This document shows, one piece after another, positions 1 through 7,246 of a DNA stretch of 15,966 bases (position 1 is the first letter of the stretch; every line of letters begins with the position of its first letter). The stretch is from assembly GCA_033722415.1 (NCBI GenBank), contig JAWVZC010000049.1, positions 1 to 15,966 on the forward strand. Reading direction: 5' to 3'. The translations under genes and the position numbers were made by a program. The notes beneath the pieces were generated by a model that saw nothing but the letters and a program-made list of their open reading frames with translations, did not search any database and was not told the DNA's origin. Source of the DNA: JAMQKA01 sp033722415 (GTDB lineage: Bacteria; Bacteroidota; Rhodothermia; Balneolales; Balneolaceae).

Positions 1-339
1 AACAATTGTTCCGGCAAACAGGACCTCCTCCATAACGTGGTATGACAGCAACTCCGCCACCTGATCACTGCTCATTCTGGCAAAGATGGAATCGGGTACC
101 TTTTCAAATGCCTCATCGGTTGGAATAAAGGCGGTGACAGGCCCGCTTTGAGAGAGAAGCTTATCTGTTCCGCTGCTGTCGGCAAGCTCTACAAATGTTT
201 GAAATGGGTCGAACTGCCGGGCGGTATCGATGATATTTGCGGACTGCTGTGGATCTGTTCCGTTGTCCAGGCTGCAACCCGCAGCGGCAATGAAAATGAC
301 GATAGATGACAATAGTACTCTTGTTACGTTCAGTCGCAT
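1..339 (-). CDS. Fasciclin (FAS1) domain lipoprotein, partial (C-terminus beyond window edge)
   Basis: Read on the minus strand from ATG at 339-337, an open frame of 113 codons runs off the window start. The first residues form a lipoprotein signal peptide: a basic N-region (MRLNVTR), a hydrophobic stretch, and a lipobox ending AAAGC with the acylated Cys near residue 22. The mature part then matches the start of a FAS1 fold: DPFQTFVELADSSG, the H1-like segment VTAFIPTDEAFEKVP near residues 72-86, and an H2-like LLSYHV near residues 100-105. FAS1 domains mediate adhesion or matrix interactions at the cell surface, so an outer-membrane or periplasmic anchored adhesin-like role is inferred. The gene lies 185 bp downstream of the membrane-protein gene at 525-974 on the same strand and could share its transcript. 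No clear Shine-Dalgarno precedes the start, only an A/G-rich stretch. The family call is fairly secure; the exact role is unknown. Confidence 0.8.
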   Translation of the reverse strand, partial: MRLNVTRVLLSSIVIFIAAAGCSLDNGTDPQQSANIIDTARQFDPFQTFVELADSSGTDKLLSQSGPVTAFIPTDEAFEKVPDSIFARMSSDQVAELLSYHVMEEVLFAGTIV

Positions 340-524
340 CGTGTGGTTTTCTTTTTCCGGTTTAACGAAGAATGAGGGTACCGGGAATTGGTGTATCAAA
401 CGGTGGGTTTAGATCTGACTGACCAGTTCCCCGGTTCACCTGCAGTAATGAATACACCATGTGGCGGGAAGTAACTATATAACGGGCGAAAAATATTTAC
501 CCAACCCAAAAAGAAGGGATCGTA

Positions 525-974
525 CTACAAAAACTCGATCAGTAGGTACCCTCCCAGCAGGGACTTCAGGCTCCAGGCAGTTGTCCGGATCCAGTTTGTT
601 GTGATGAGCCGCTTTTTGATCTCATCGGGTGTGCCCGTCTCCATACCGTCCCCGTTCCCCAGCATGTTGTGATACCGCACCTGGAGCGTCCCGGTCGACG
701 TCCAGATGAGCAGGACCAGTGCCAGACCGGCGGCATGAATCCACCAGAATGGCTGGCCATAAATGGTCAGAACAACTGAACTTGCCAGCTCAAGCAGCAT
801 GGGCGGGGCCACGACATACCCGGTGTGCGGTACATGAAACCGGTGGTATGCGGAGAACTCGGACCGGCCTACCAGCAGAAATCCCGGGTAATGAACCACC
901 TGAACAAACCAGATCAACCCTGTCATAAACAGGGTCGCGCAGATATTGATCACCAATACGATATCAAGCATCAT
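525..974 (-). CDS. Small integral membrane protein, about four TM helices (distantly DUF1772-like)
   Basis: A 149-residue protein almost entirely in hydrophobic segments: roughly residues 4-24, 54-76, 78-96 and 130-148. A recognisable pattern is the N-terminal TGLIWFVQVVHYPGF, followed by FSAYHRFHVPHTGYVV and PPMLLELASS. It has His/Tyr residues near the membrane interface and a Pro-Met-Leu-Leu-Glu motif at the start of the second helix. This resembles uncharacterised four-helix proteins of the DUF1772/anthrone-oxygenase-like type, but I recognise the pattern only loosely and assign no reaction. The start is one of two adjacent ATG codons (974-972 or 971-969). An ATG slightly upstream (979-977) hits a stop at once, so it is not used. 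No strong Shine-Dalgarno is visible. The reverse frame is also open in places but has no plausible protein character. Confidence 0.75.
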   Translation of the reverse strand: MMLDIVLVINICATLFMTGLIWFVQVVHYPGFLLVGRSEFSAYHRFHVPHTGYVVAPPMLLELASSVVLTIYGQPFWWIHAAGLALVLLIWTSTGTLQVRYHNMLGNGDGMETGTPDEIKKRLITTNWIRTTAWSLKSLLGGYLLIEFL

Positions 975-1031
975 TTCATGAGTAAGATATTAAACCCTCG
1001 TGCGTTTAGCGGTAAAAAAAGTAGCCTGTAT

Positions 1032-1142
1032 GTCATCCGGAACTTGTTCCAGGATCTCGCAAGGCCGCTGCCGTTGAGCTCAGCTCGCAACAAATCAACG
1101 CTCACTGCCACCGCGAGATCCCGGGTCGGAATCCGGGATGAC
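1032..1142. repeat. REPIN-like element: two inverted hairpin repeats
   Basis: The left arm (1032-1060) starts GTCATCC and ends GGATCTCGC. The right arm (1113-1142) is its imperfect inverse, starting GCGAGATCC and ending GGGATGAC. The arms agree at about 22 of 30 aligned positions. Each is itself a dyad: GGAAC/GTTCC in the left, ATCCCGG/CCGGGAT in the right (read on the minus strand). They flank about 52 bp containing a GAGCT-C-AGCTC dyad. Two REP-type hairpins in inverse orientation over about 110 bp is the architecture of REPINs and small MITEs. Frames read through it on either strand are not genes. No target-site duplication is evident. Confidence 0.65.
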
Positions 1143-1213
1143 GAAGAGGGCATTCCCTGGTTTGTTGCCATCTAATCCAAACCACTAAACATGTTAAACC
1201 CTCATTTTATACT

Positions 1214-1234
1214 ATTGGGAAACCGTTTCCCAAT
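1214..1234. promoter_or_regulatory. Perfect 21-bp palindrome, LacI-family operator type
   Basis: Arms ATTGGGAAAC and GTTTCCCAAT are exact inverse complements around one central C. The centre, AAACCGTTT, is the kind of core bound by LacI/GalR-family repressors, whose operators carry a central CG hinge-helix contact and come in 20- and 21-bp spacings. No T-run follows, so it is not a terminator. No LacI-type regulator or sugar gene lies in the window, so its target is unclear. Confidence 0.5.
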
Positions 1235-1899
1235 CACCATGAAGACTTTGAAAAAACAGGGATTTAGTCCAAGATCATAGACTACGTGAATGCGAAACCG
1301 CAATTTATGCACCATCAATGAGGATTACGAATTCTCCGGAATGCGATCAGGACGAGACGGGGTCAAAGACCGGTTTTACAAAGCTTCCACCCATGATGTT
1401 AACCTCTTGAATGTGACTGCCGTTTCCCGTGACAACTCCGTTCCATATCTATTCAACCGAATAATTACCCGCCGCGGAGGTACCACTATTGCCCTTTCTC
1501 ACAACCCGGAATCCGTCATAGCCGCTGGATTATTATATACCGCGCCTTTGAAAAACTAACCTGCCACTCGCATATTCCTGCAGGAGGGGCTGGAAAAATC
1601 ACACAAACAGCTTTAAGGGCTCGGTAAATTCTTGCCTGCCGCATAGCAATCCCAATATTGCATTTCTCTTTGTGAGCATTTCGGGTCAGCCGAAACGGAT
1701 AAACAGGCTTAAATTTTACCCCATTGATCCTTATTCTTTACATTCTTTGCGACAGGGCGTAAAATTAGCGGGATCAGGTTTAGTGAAAAATATTCACTGC
1801 CCTGCGGAAGTTATTCATTATACAATCTGAGGGATATTTGAAATAGGCTTAAAGTTTCATGCTTTTACCATCGCAACTGTCCAAAAATAAATACCTGAT

Positions 1900-2442
1900 A
1901 TGAACCATCCGGGATTATCGACCGTTCGCTATTTTCCGCTTATCCTGCTGCTGTGCTGGGTGCCGCACCACGCCAGTGGTCAGACAACCATCGACAAGCT
2001 GGATCCCCATGAGTATTTCGACTTTTGGGTGGGGTCCTGGGATCTAACCTGGGAGGCTCCCGATGGAACAATCGAGCATGGCACCAACAGGATAGAGAAG
2101 ATTCTGGATGGAAACGTAATTTTGGAAAACTTCCGTACCGAGTCGGGACGTTTCGAGGGATATGAGGGCAAGAGTTTTTCGGTCTACCAGAAAACCACCG
2201 GAAAATGGCGACAGACCTGGGTGGATGACAGCAGCGAATATTTCGACCTCACGGGGAAAATTGAAGGGAACAAGCGGATTTTTATCACCGAGGTGCCGGG
2301 TCCCAACGGATCTACGGTGCTAAAGAGGATGGTATTTTACGATATCACGGACGACTCCTTTACCTGGGACTGGCAATCTTCCTCAGACGGCGGTGAAACA
2401 TGGAAGCTGCTCTGGCGCATCCATTATGAGCGTAAAGAGTAA
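1900..2442 (+). CDS. Secreted DUF1579-like (lipocalin-like beta-barrel) protein
   Basis: A 180-residue protein with a classical signal peptide: hydrophobic core YFPLILLLCWVP and a likely signal peptidase I site after HHASG (about residue 27). The mature domain opens with the diagnostic EYFDFWVGSWDLTWE near residues 38-52. It continues through GTNRIEKILDGNVILENF, GKSFSVYQKTTGKWRQTWVDDSS and a C-terminal FTWDWQSSSDGGETWKLLW. The FDFWVGxW start and alternating strands are typical of the DUF1579 group and related small secreted proteins, thought to form a beta-barrel with an internal ligand pocket. The ligand is unknown. Length is normal and the frame is intact. The ATG at 1900 lies in an AT-rich leader without a Shine-Dalgarno; upstream in-frame codons give no alternative. 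It appears monocistronic, convergent with the small minus-strand gene that follows. Confidence 0.8.
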   Translation: MNHPGLSTVRYFPLILLLCWVPHHASGQTTIDKLDPHEYFDFWVGSWDLTWEAPDGTIEHGTNRIEKILDGNVILENFRTESGRFEGYEGKSFSVYQKTTGKWRQTWVDDSSEYFDLTGKIEGNKRIFITEVPGPNGSTVLKRMVFYDITDDSFTWDWQSSSDGGETWKLLWRIHYERKE

Positions 2443-2502
2443 CCCCGGTTCCCGATTCCGGTTCGGCAACCCGGAGATTCGTTGGCATCACCCTTCGCCA
2501 CC

Positions 2503-2646
2503 TTATTTCGAGGAAAAAAGAAACCCGAAGAAAAACGTACCAAGAAGCAGGAAGACAATAAGCTCCAACAGGTACGGCTCGGCATAATTCAGTACCACGT
2601 CGATCAGGTCAACCACTATCGTTTCTATTTTGTAGATGAGATCCAT
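2503..2646 (-). CDS. Small single-pass membrane protein, 47 aa
   Basis: Minus-strand ATG at 2646-2644 opens a 47-codon frame ending TAA at 2505-2503. Residues 1-25 are amphipathic with acidic residues (MDLIYKIETIVVDLIDVVLN), then YAEP, then one strongly hydrophobic helix rich in Leu and Phe (about residues 26-43), then a short polar tail SSK. The composition is that of a genuine small membrane protein, not random frame. An AAGGA sequence sits immediately 5' of the start, closer than ideal spacing. An in-frame stop just upstream prevents a longer form. Its function is not recognised. It converges on the secreted-protein gene ending at 2442, with only 60 bp between their ends. Existence is likely but needs homologues or expression data. 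Confidence 0.5.
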   Translation of the reverse strand: MDLIYKIETIVVDLIDVVLNYAEPYLLELIVFLLLGTFFFGFLFSSK

Positions 2647-2811
2647 GTCCTTATTAATTTAAAAGCTAAGTACTGTTTATAATCGATTTATCCATAAGAG
2701 TTTTTACATTCCCGATTGTTACAGAAAATCTGAATTTTCTTCACTTCTGCCCCCGCTCCGGAGAGCGCCCGTGGCCCCTATTTCTTCAAGATGGGATTTC
2801 TTAAACCATAT

Positions 2812-2842
2812 CTTGATCATTACCGAATATGTTATAGCTTTA
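2812..2842 (+). promoter_or_regulatory. Candidate Bacteroidota-type promoter for the gene at 2897
   Basis: CTTG at 2812-2815 is followed after 19 bp by TAGCTTTA (2835-2842), seven of eight matches to the TAnnTTTG -7 element known from Bacteroidota, at the usual spacing to a TTG/TTTG -33 element. A start point near 2849 would give a leader of about 48 nt. This is prediction by pattern only. Confidence 0.3.
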
Positions 2843-2896
2843 GGAAAGATCCGATATCACCGGAGGCTTAACTTTCTAACACCCATTTAAACACTC

Positions 2897-3211
2897 ATGA
2901 CACACCAGGAAATCACCGACGGCAATAATCTGATTGTGGGGCTGATGGACAGCACAATCAAAATTGAACAGGAAGATGTGAAAGATATCCCTCTTGCATT
3001 TCTCGCCACCGAAGACCTCAAATTTCATGTCTCCTGGAAATGGCTGATGCCCGTGGTCATCAAGATTGAGGAAGACCTGGGATATGATGTGCGCATTGAA
3101 GGGAAATACTGTCGTGTCAGCGTGGATGATGATACGAACTTCGAAGCTACGGCTGATAAAAAAATCGAAGCCGTATGGCGAGCAATCGTCAATTTCCTGG
3201 GATCCCGGTAA
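2897..3211 (+). CDS. Small soluble hypothetical protein of a Bacteroidota/phage-associated family
   Basis: A 104-residue acidic protein without signal peptide or membrane segment. The central segment LKFHVSWKWLMPVVIKIEEDLGYDVRI (about residues 41-67), a short beta-like CRVSVDDD and the C-terminal KKIEAVWRAIVNFLGSR recall a small family often seen in Bacteroidota genomes and their phages. In that family the core reads approximately Y-H-x-S-W-D-W-L-M-P-V-V-x-K-I-E and the protein ends with K-I-E-A-V-(Y/W)-x-A-(I/V)-V-x-F. I know of no established function. The fold pattern (helix, strands, C-terminal helix) suggests a compact single domain. The gene is preceded by a candidate promoter and stands alone between the convergent pair upstream and the SulP gene 120 bp downstream. 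It may be a phage-derived gene that has been domesticated. Confidence 0.65.
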   Translation: MTHQEITDGNNLIVGLMDSTIKIEQEDVKDIPLAFLATEDLKFHVSWKWLMPVVIKIEEDLGYDVRIEGKYCRVSVDDDTNFEATADKKIEAVWRAIVNFLGSR

Positions 3212-3331
3212 GGAACGGCTGAGACAGGTGAGGCCGGGTTGGGCAAGGTGAATGATTTTGCCCTGTACATTATTGTTAGAACTAGTACCATACCATTTTG
3301 TTGAAACTGGTTCGAATCACCAAGTTCCGAG

Positions 3332-5092
3332 ATGAACCATAACAATAAAAGCCTGCTCGACCGGTACGTCCCGATGACTGACTGGCTCCGGGATTACAGC
3401 AGGTTTGACTTCAGGAACGACACGCGTGCCGGGCTTACCGTCGGGGTGCTGCTGATTCCCCAGAGCATGGCGTATGCGCTGCTTGCCGGCCTCCCCCCGG
3501 TATATGGGCTTTACGCCTCGATCGTACCTCTTGCGGTGTACGCCATGCTGGGCACCTCCCGCCAGCTTAGTATCGGGCCGGTTGCCATCCTGTCGATCCT
3601 CATGGCATCGGGCCTCAGTTCCCTCGCCGAACCCGCAACCGGCGAATATATCCAGCTGGTGCTCGCCGTGGCTTTCCTGGTTGGTGCCACCCAGTTTATA
3701 ATGGGCCTGTTCCGCCTCGGATTCCTGATGAACTTCCTTTCGAAACCGGTACTTAGCGGTTTTACTTCGGCCGCGGCATGTATCATCGGGTTTAGTCAGC
3801 TCGGAAACCTGCTGGGCATTGAACTGGCACGCAGCAAATATATCTTCGTCGTTGCCCGCGATGCGATCCGGAATGTTGACCTGGTGCATCTTCCCACACT
3901 CATCATCTCCCTGGGATGCATCCTGATGATTCTCTTTATCAAACGCTGGAAGCCACGGTGGCCCTCCCAGCTGATTGCGGTAATTGTTGCTGTAATTGTA
4001 ACCTGGCTGTTACGTCTGGATCAGCTGGGAGTGGATATCGTCGGCTCGGTGGAACGGGGCTATCCCACCCCCATTCTGCCCCAGATCGGCTCCCTTCCCT
4101 ACTGGAAAATCGCTCCCACCGTCCTGGCCATATCTTTTCTGGGTTTTGCCCAGTCTATCGCACTGGCCAAGGCGATGGTGCGGCGCAACCCGGATTACAC
4201 GGTCGACTCCAACCAGGAGCTGTTCAGTATCGGGCTGGCGAATATGGTGGGCTCGTTTTTCCATGCCTACCCGGTGGCCGGCAGTTTTTCCCGAACCGCG
4301 GTTAACGATGAAAACAGGGCAAAGACCGGCATTTCGCTGCTGGTCAGTGCGGGGATGGTCACGCTCACTGTTCTCTTTTTGACTCCCCTCATCCACTACC
4401 TCCCCTACGCCGTGCTGGGTGCCATTATCGTTACGGCAGTGCCCGGACTGGTTGAGATCGGGGAGGCCCGTTTCCTGTGGCAGGTCCGCAAGCGCGATTT
4501 CACCCTGATGCTGGTTACCTTTGTATCGACCCTGGCCCTGGGAATCCTGGAGGGCATCGGGGTGGGGGTGCTGATTTCACTCGGCATCGTGATCCACCGC
4601 AGCAGCTACCCGAATATCGTGATGCTGGGCCGCCTGCCCAATACCGACCAGTACCGTGACCTGGAACGACATCCCGAGGGACTCACCCAGACTAACACCA
4701 TTATCGTGCGGATCGACGCCTCGCTCTATTTTGCCAATATTCCCTACATGAAAGAAAAGCTGCAGCAGCTTGAAGCCGAAAGCGGCAAGAACCTGCAACA
4801 GGTTATCATCGATGCGATCGGCATCAACGACGTGGACTCCAGTGCCCTGCACGCCCTGAAGGAGATTGTGGATGAATACAAGAGTCGGGATATTGATGTC
4901 ATGTTTACCGGGGTCAAGGGACCGGTGCGGGATATTTTCCGGCGCTCCGGGCTTGCTGATGTGGTTGGGCCCGACCAGTTCTACCTGGATATCACCCATG
5001 CAGTCGACAGTCTGGAACATGAGGGCGAAGAAGAATCTCACCTCGTTGATGAGAACGATACCATTGAAAATACAGACACGAGTCCCATTTAA
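3332..5092 (+). CDS. SulP-family anion permease with C-terminal STAS domain
   Basis: A 586-residue inner-membrane transporter of the SulP/SLC26 family, which moves sulfate, bicarbonate or other small anions by proton or sodium symport or by exchange. The signature runs from about residue 33 to 84: AGLTVGVLLIPQSMAYALLAG, LPPVYGLYASIVPLAVYAMLGTS and the Q-L-S-I-G-P-V-A motif. About a dozen hydrophobic segments extend to residue 422, including the conserved SFSRTAVN in the second repeat (residues 318-325). After a linker, residues 453-563 form a STAS domain with the phosphate-loop-like DAIGINDVDSSA (494-505), whose Ser pair corresponds to the regulatory site of anti-sigma antagonists. The tail is acidic. 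Substrate cannot be set from sequence: no carbonic anhydrase or sulfate-assimilation gene is adjacent. The ATG start directly precedes an expected polar N-terminus. It appears monocistronic, 208 bp before mnmG. Confidence 0.93.
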   Translation: MNHNNKSLLDRYVPMTDWLRDYSRFDFRNDTRAGLTVGVLLIPQSMAYALLAGLPPVYGLYASIVPLAVYAMLGTSRQLSIGPVAILSILMASGLSSLAEPATGEYIQLVLAVAFLVGATQFIMGLFRLGFLMNFLSKPVLSGFTSAAACIIGFSQLGNLLGIELARSKYIFVVARDAIRNVDLVHLPTLIISLGCILMILFIKRWKPRWPSQLIAVIVAVIVTWLLRLDQLGVDIVGSVERGYPTPILPQIGSLPYWKIAPTVLAISFLGFAQSIALAKAMVRRNPDYTVDSNQELFSIGLANMVGSFFHAYPVAGSFSRTAVNDENRAKTGISLLVSAGMVTLTVLFLTPLIHYLPYAVLGAIIVTAVPGLVEIGEARFLWQVRKRDFTLMLVTFVSTLALGILEGIGVGVLISLGIVIHRSSYPNIVMLGRLPNTDQYRDLERHPEGLTQTNTIIVRIDASLYFANIPYMKEKLQQLEAESGKNLQQVIIDAIGINDVDSSALHALKEIVDEYKSRDIDVMFTGVKGPVRDIFRRSGLADVVGPDQFYLDITHAVDSLEHEGEEESHLVDENDTIENTDTSPI

Positions 5093-5161
5093 TTATCCCG
5101 TCCCTCGGCAATGTACCGATCTCACAAATAATTCCCTTCTACACTCGTTACGGTGATAACA

Positions 5162-5192
5162 TTAACAGTTTTCCAAAAAATTCTTATCTTAA
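5162..5192 (+). promoter_or_regulatory. Candidate promoter for mnmG-rsmG
   Basis: TTAA (5162-5165) and TATCTTAA (5185-5192) are separated by 19 bp. The second element matches the Bacteroidota -7 consensus TAnnTTTG at six of eight positions. The same TTAA-N19-TATCTT arrangement recurs upstream of the HTH-WYL gene at 8138. The -7-like part also contains a small ATCTT/AAGAT dyad. The intervening leader of about 100 nt contains no other gene. Confidence 0.3.
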
Positions 5193-5300
5193 AAGATTTC
5201 AACCAGCATTGGTCACCGGGCCGGCAACATGGACCAGATCGCCCGGGAATGAAATCACAAACAAGCTAAATCCAATAAATTCAACTACTCACAAGTGGAT

Positions 5301-7190
5301 ATGGATACGCTCTATCCCCGATATGATGTCATTGTTGTAGGTGCAGGGCATGCCGGCAGTGAAGCCGCGGGCGCCGCTTCTGAAATCGGGGCCAAAACCC
5401 TGCTCATTACGATGAATCTCGATGCCATTGCAAAGATGTCATGCAATCCGGCCATCGGGGGCGTGGCAAAGGGACAGCTCGTTCGGGAGATAGACGCACT
5501 TGGCGGGCTTACCGGCAAAGTGGCCGACCAGACCGGCGTACAGTTTCGCATGCTCAACCTGAGTAAAGGCCCGGCCATGTGGAGCCCCCGCTGCCAAAGC
5601 GACCGGGGACTCTACAGCAAAACCATGCGCAAGGAGCTTGAAAAAAAAGAGCACCTGCACTTTCGCCAGGACAACGTCATCGATGTATTGACGGATGATG
5701 ACGGCAAACGGGTCATTGGTGTAAAAACCCAAACCGGGCAGGTTTTTCAAGCCGACAATGTGATACTAACCACCGGTACATTCGGCAACGGGTTGATGCA
5801 TATCGGGCTCAAGAATTTTGGCGGCGGACGCTCCGGTGAGCGCGCCTCCATCGGGATTTCGGCCGCTCTTGAGAAGCTTGGATTTGAAGTGGGCAGGCTT
5901 AAGACCGGGACCCCGCCGCGCCTCGACGGCCGCTCGATCGATTACGACAAACTGGAAATTCAATACGGGGATGAGAATCCATCTCCCTTTTCCTTTATGA
6001 CGGAACACCTGCCGTCAAAAGAGGAGCAGCTTACCTGCTGGATCGGGTACACCGATAAAAAAGTGCACGACGTACTTCGTTCAGGATTCGACCGCAGCCC
6101 GATGTTTACGGGACGAATCGAGTCGGTGGGCCCGCGTTACTGTCCGAGTATCGAGGACAAAATTGACCGCTTTTCCGATAAAGACAGCCACCAGCTGTTC
6201 CTGGAGCCCGAAGGATGGGATACCTACGAGATGTATCTCAATGGGTTCTCAACCTCGCTACCCGAGGATGTACAATACAAAGCACTGCGTACCATACCCG
6301 GTTTTGAAGATGCGGTCATGCTGCGACCGGGGTATGCCATCGAGTACGACTATTTTCCCCCATACCAGATCAAACGCAGCATGGAAACAAAGATCGTTGA
6401 CGGACTCTTTTTCGCCGGGCAGATTAACGGAACCACTGGCTATGAAGAGGCCGCCTGCCAGGGATTGATGGCCGGCATTAATGCTGCGCTACGGTCCAGG
6501 GATGAGGAACCGCTAGTGCTCAAACGTTCGGAAGCCTACGTCGGGGTGCTGATCGACGACCTGATTACCAAGGGGACCGAAGAACCTTACCGCATGTTTA
6601 CCTCCAGGGCCGAGCACCGTATCCTGCTGCGGCAGGACAACGCCGATCTGCGCCTTACGGAACTGGGCCATAAAATCGGTCTGGCATCCGAACAGCGGTT
6701 TCGCCAATATCAAACTAAGAAGAAAGCGATCGACGAACTGCATGATCTCATTGCAGAATACACCGTCTACCCGGAAAAGATGGACCCGATGCTGAAAGAG
6801 CAGGGTACCTCCGTCCTCTCCCAGCCGGTTAAGGCGAAATCGCTGATTCCCCGGCCCGAACTCTCGATCTATCACCTTCTGGAAGCCGACCCCGACCTGA
6901 AGCAAAAGGCGGAAAACATCACCACCGACGAAGATGTTTACGACCAGGTGGAGATCCAGATCAAGTACTCCGGTTATATCGAGAAGGAGTTTGAAATGGT
7001 CGAAGAGATGAAGGAAAAGGAGAATATGGAGATTCCCGAATCCCTCAAATACGACAAAATCAACTCGCTGTCAACCGAAGGCCGCAACAAACTGGATCGT
7101 ATTCGACCGGAAACGCTGGGACAGGCCAGCCGGATCAGCGGTGTCTCAGCCAGTGACGTGGCTGTACTCATGGTCTACCTGAAAAATTAA
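5301..7190 (+). CDS. mnmG: tRNA uridine-5-carboxymethylaminomethyl(34) synthesis enzyme MnmG (GidA)
   Basis: MnmG, with MnmE, installs the (carboxymethyl)aminomethyl group on wobble uridine 34 of certain tRNAs, using FAD, NADH and methylene-tetrahydrofolate. The product is 629 residues from ATG 5301, the family's normal length. Visible features: the FAD-binding YDVIVVGAGHAGSEAA near the N-terminus, the active-site Cys in MSCNPAIGG (about residue 48), a second conserved Cys in GPRYCPSIEDK (about residue 281), GRLKTGTPPRLD, the FAD-contacting FFAGQINGTTGYEEAACQG, EEPYRMFTSRAEHR, and the C-terminal helical region with IQIKYSGYIEKE and QASRISGVSASDVAVL that contacts MnmE and tRNA. An in-frame GTG at 5295 two codons earlier is possible, but ATG 5301 fits the usual short N-terminus better. 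The gene heads the mnmG-rsmG pair. The segment WSPRCQSDR replaces the more common WSPRAQxDR. Confidence 0.96.
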   Translation: MDTLYPRYDVIVVGAGHAGSEAAGAASEIGAKTLLITMNLDAIAKMSCNPAIGGVAKGQLVREIDALGGLTGKVADQTGVQFRMLNLSKGPAMWSPRCQSDRGLYSKTMRKELEKKEHLHFRQDNVIDVLTDDDGKRVIGVKTQTGQVFQADNVILTTGTFGNGLMHIGLKNFGGGRSGERASIGISAALEKLGFEVGRLKTGTPPRLDGRSIDYDKLEIQYGDENPSPFSFMTEHLPSKEEQLTCWIGYTDKKVHDVLRSGFDRSPMFTGRIESVGPRYCPSIEDKIDRFSDKDSHQLFLEPEGWDTYEMYLNGFSTSLPEDVQYKALRTIPGFEDAVMLRPGYAIEYDYFPPYQIKRSMETKIVDGLFFAGQINGTTGYEEAACQGLMAGINAALRSRDEEPLVLKRSEAYVGVLIDDLITKGTEEPYRMFTSRAEHRILLRQDNADLRLTELGHKIGLASEQRFRQYQTKKKAIDELHDLIAEYTVYPEKMDPMLKEQGTSVLSQPVKAKSLIPRPELSIYHLLEADPDLKQKAENITTDEDVYDQVEIQIKYSGYIEKEFEMVEEMKEKENMEIPESLKYDKINSLSTEGRNKLDRIRPETLGQASRISGVSASDVAVLMVYLKN

Positions 7191-7231
7191 ATGCAAAAAA
7201 GCCCCGTGCCTTCAGGGTTTCCCCTGCATTT
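7189..7231 (+). terminator. Stem-loop between mnmG and rsmG (possible terminator or attenuator)
   Basis: AAATGCA (7189-7195) pairs with TGCATTT (7225-7231). Inside, AAGCCC (7199-7204) can pair with GGGTTT (7215-7220) through one G-T. The structure begins within the mnmG stop codon and ends 15 nt before the rsmG start. Read on the minus strand, the inner stem is followed by a six-T run, so it may act as a terminator in that direction. Read on the plus strand, only a short T stretch follows, so it more likely attenuates or stabilises the mnmG end than fully terminates. Confidence 0.35.
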
Positions 7232-7246
7232 TGAACGAATTCCCGG

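Larger units (their letters stand above)
975..1899. other. Gene-poor interval of about 925 bp
   Basis: No convincing gene on either strand. It holds the REPIN-like repeat (1032-1142), a perfect 21-bp dyad (1214-1234) and a small AT-rich hairpin near 1781-1797 (arms AGTGAA/TTCACT around AAATA). An 89-codon plus-strand frame at 1290-1559 has no start signal, no recognisable motif and irregular codon choice. The minus strand over 1400-1530 contains a short stretch reading GYDGFRVVRKGNSG, which resembles the C-terminal GFRVVR tail of SUMF1-type proteins but is bounded by stops. The interval may be decayed coding DNA plus regulatory remnants. Confidence 0.5.

Noticed and set aside
971..1171. 66-codon minus-strand frame (and overlapping plus frame 825-1175).
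   Set aside because: They read through the REPIN-like repeat and the neighbouring membrane gene; the codons are repeat-derived.
1290..1559. 89-codon plus-strand frame, and on the opposite strand a short stretch reading GYDGFRVVRKGNSG like a SUMF1 C-terminus.
   Set aside because: No start signals or family motif for the first. The second is only about 27 codons between stops, too short to call a gene relic with confidence.
2688..2696. TTATCCATA, one mismatch from a DnaA box, in AT-rich DNA; a similar TTATCCAAA at 7953-7961.
   Set aside because: Both are isolated single near-matches with no clustering, so there is no support for an oriC in the window.
3227..3264. Possible hairpin GGGCAAG/TTTGCCC before the SulP gene.
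   Set aside because: Short stem with wobble pairing, a 9-nt loop and no T-tract; not supportable as a terminator.
3307..3322. GGTTCGAATC, which resembles a tRNA T-loop.
   Set aside because: The flanking bases do not form the T-stem and no anticodon or acceptor arm lies upstream.
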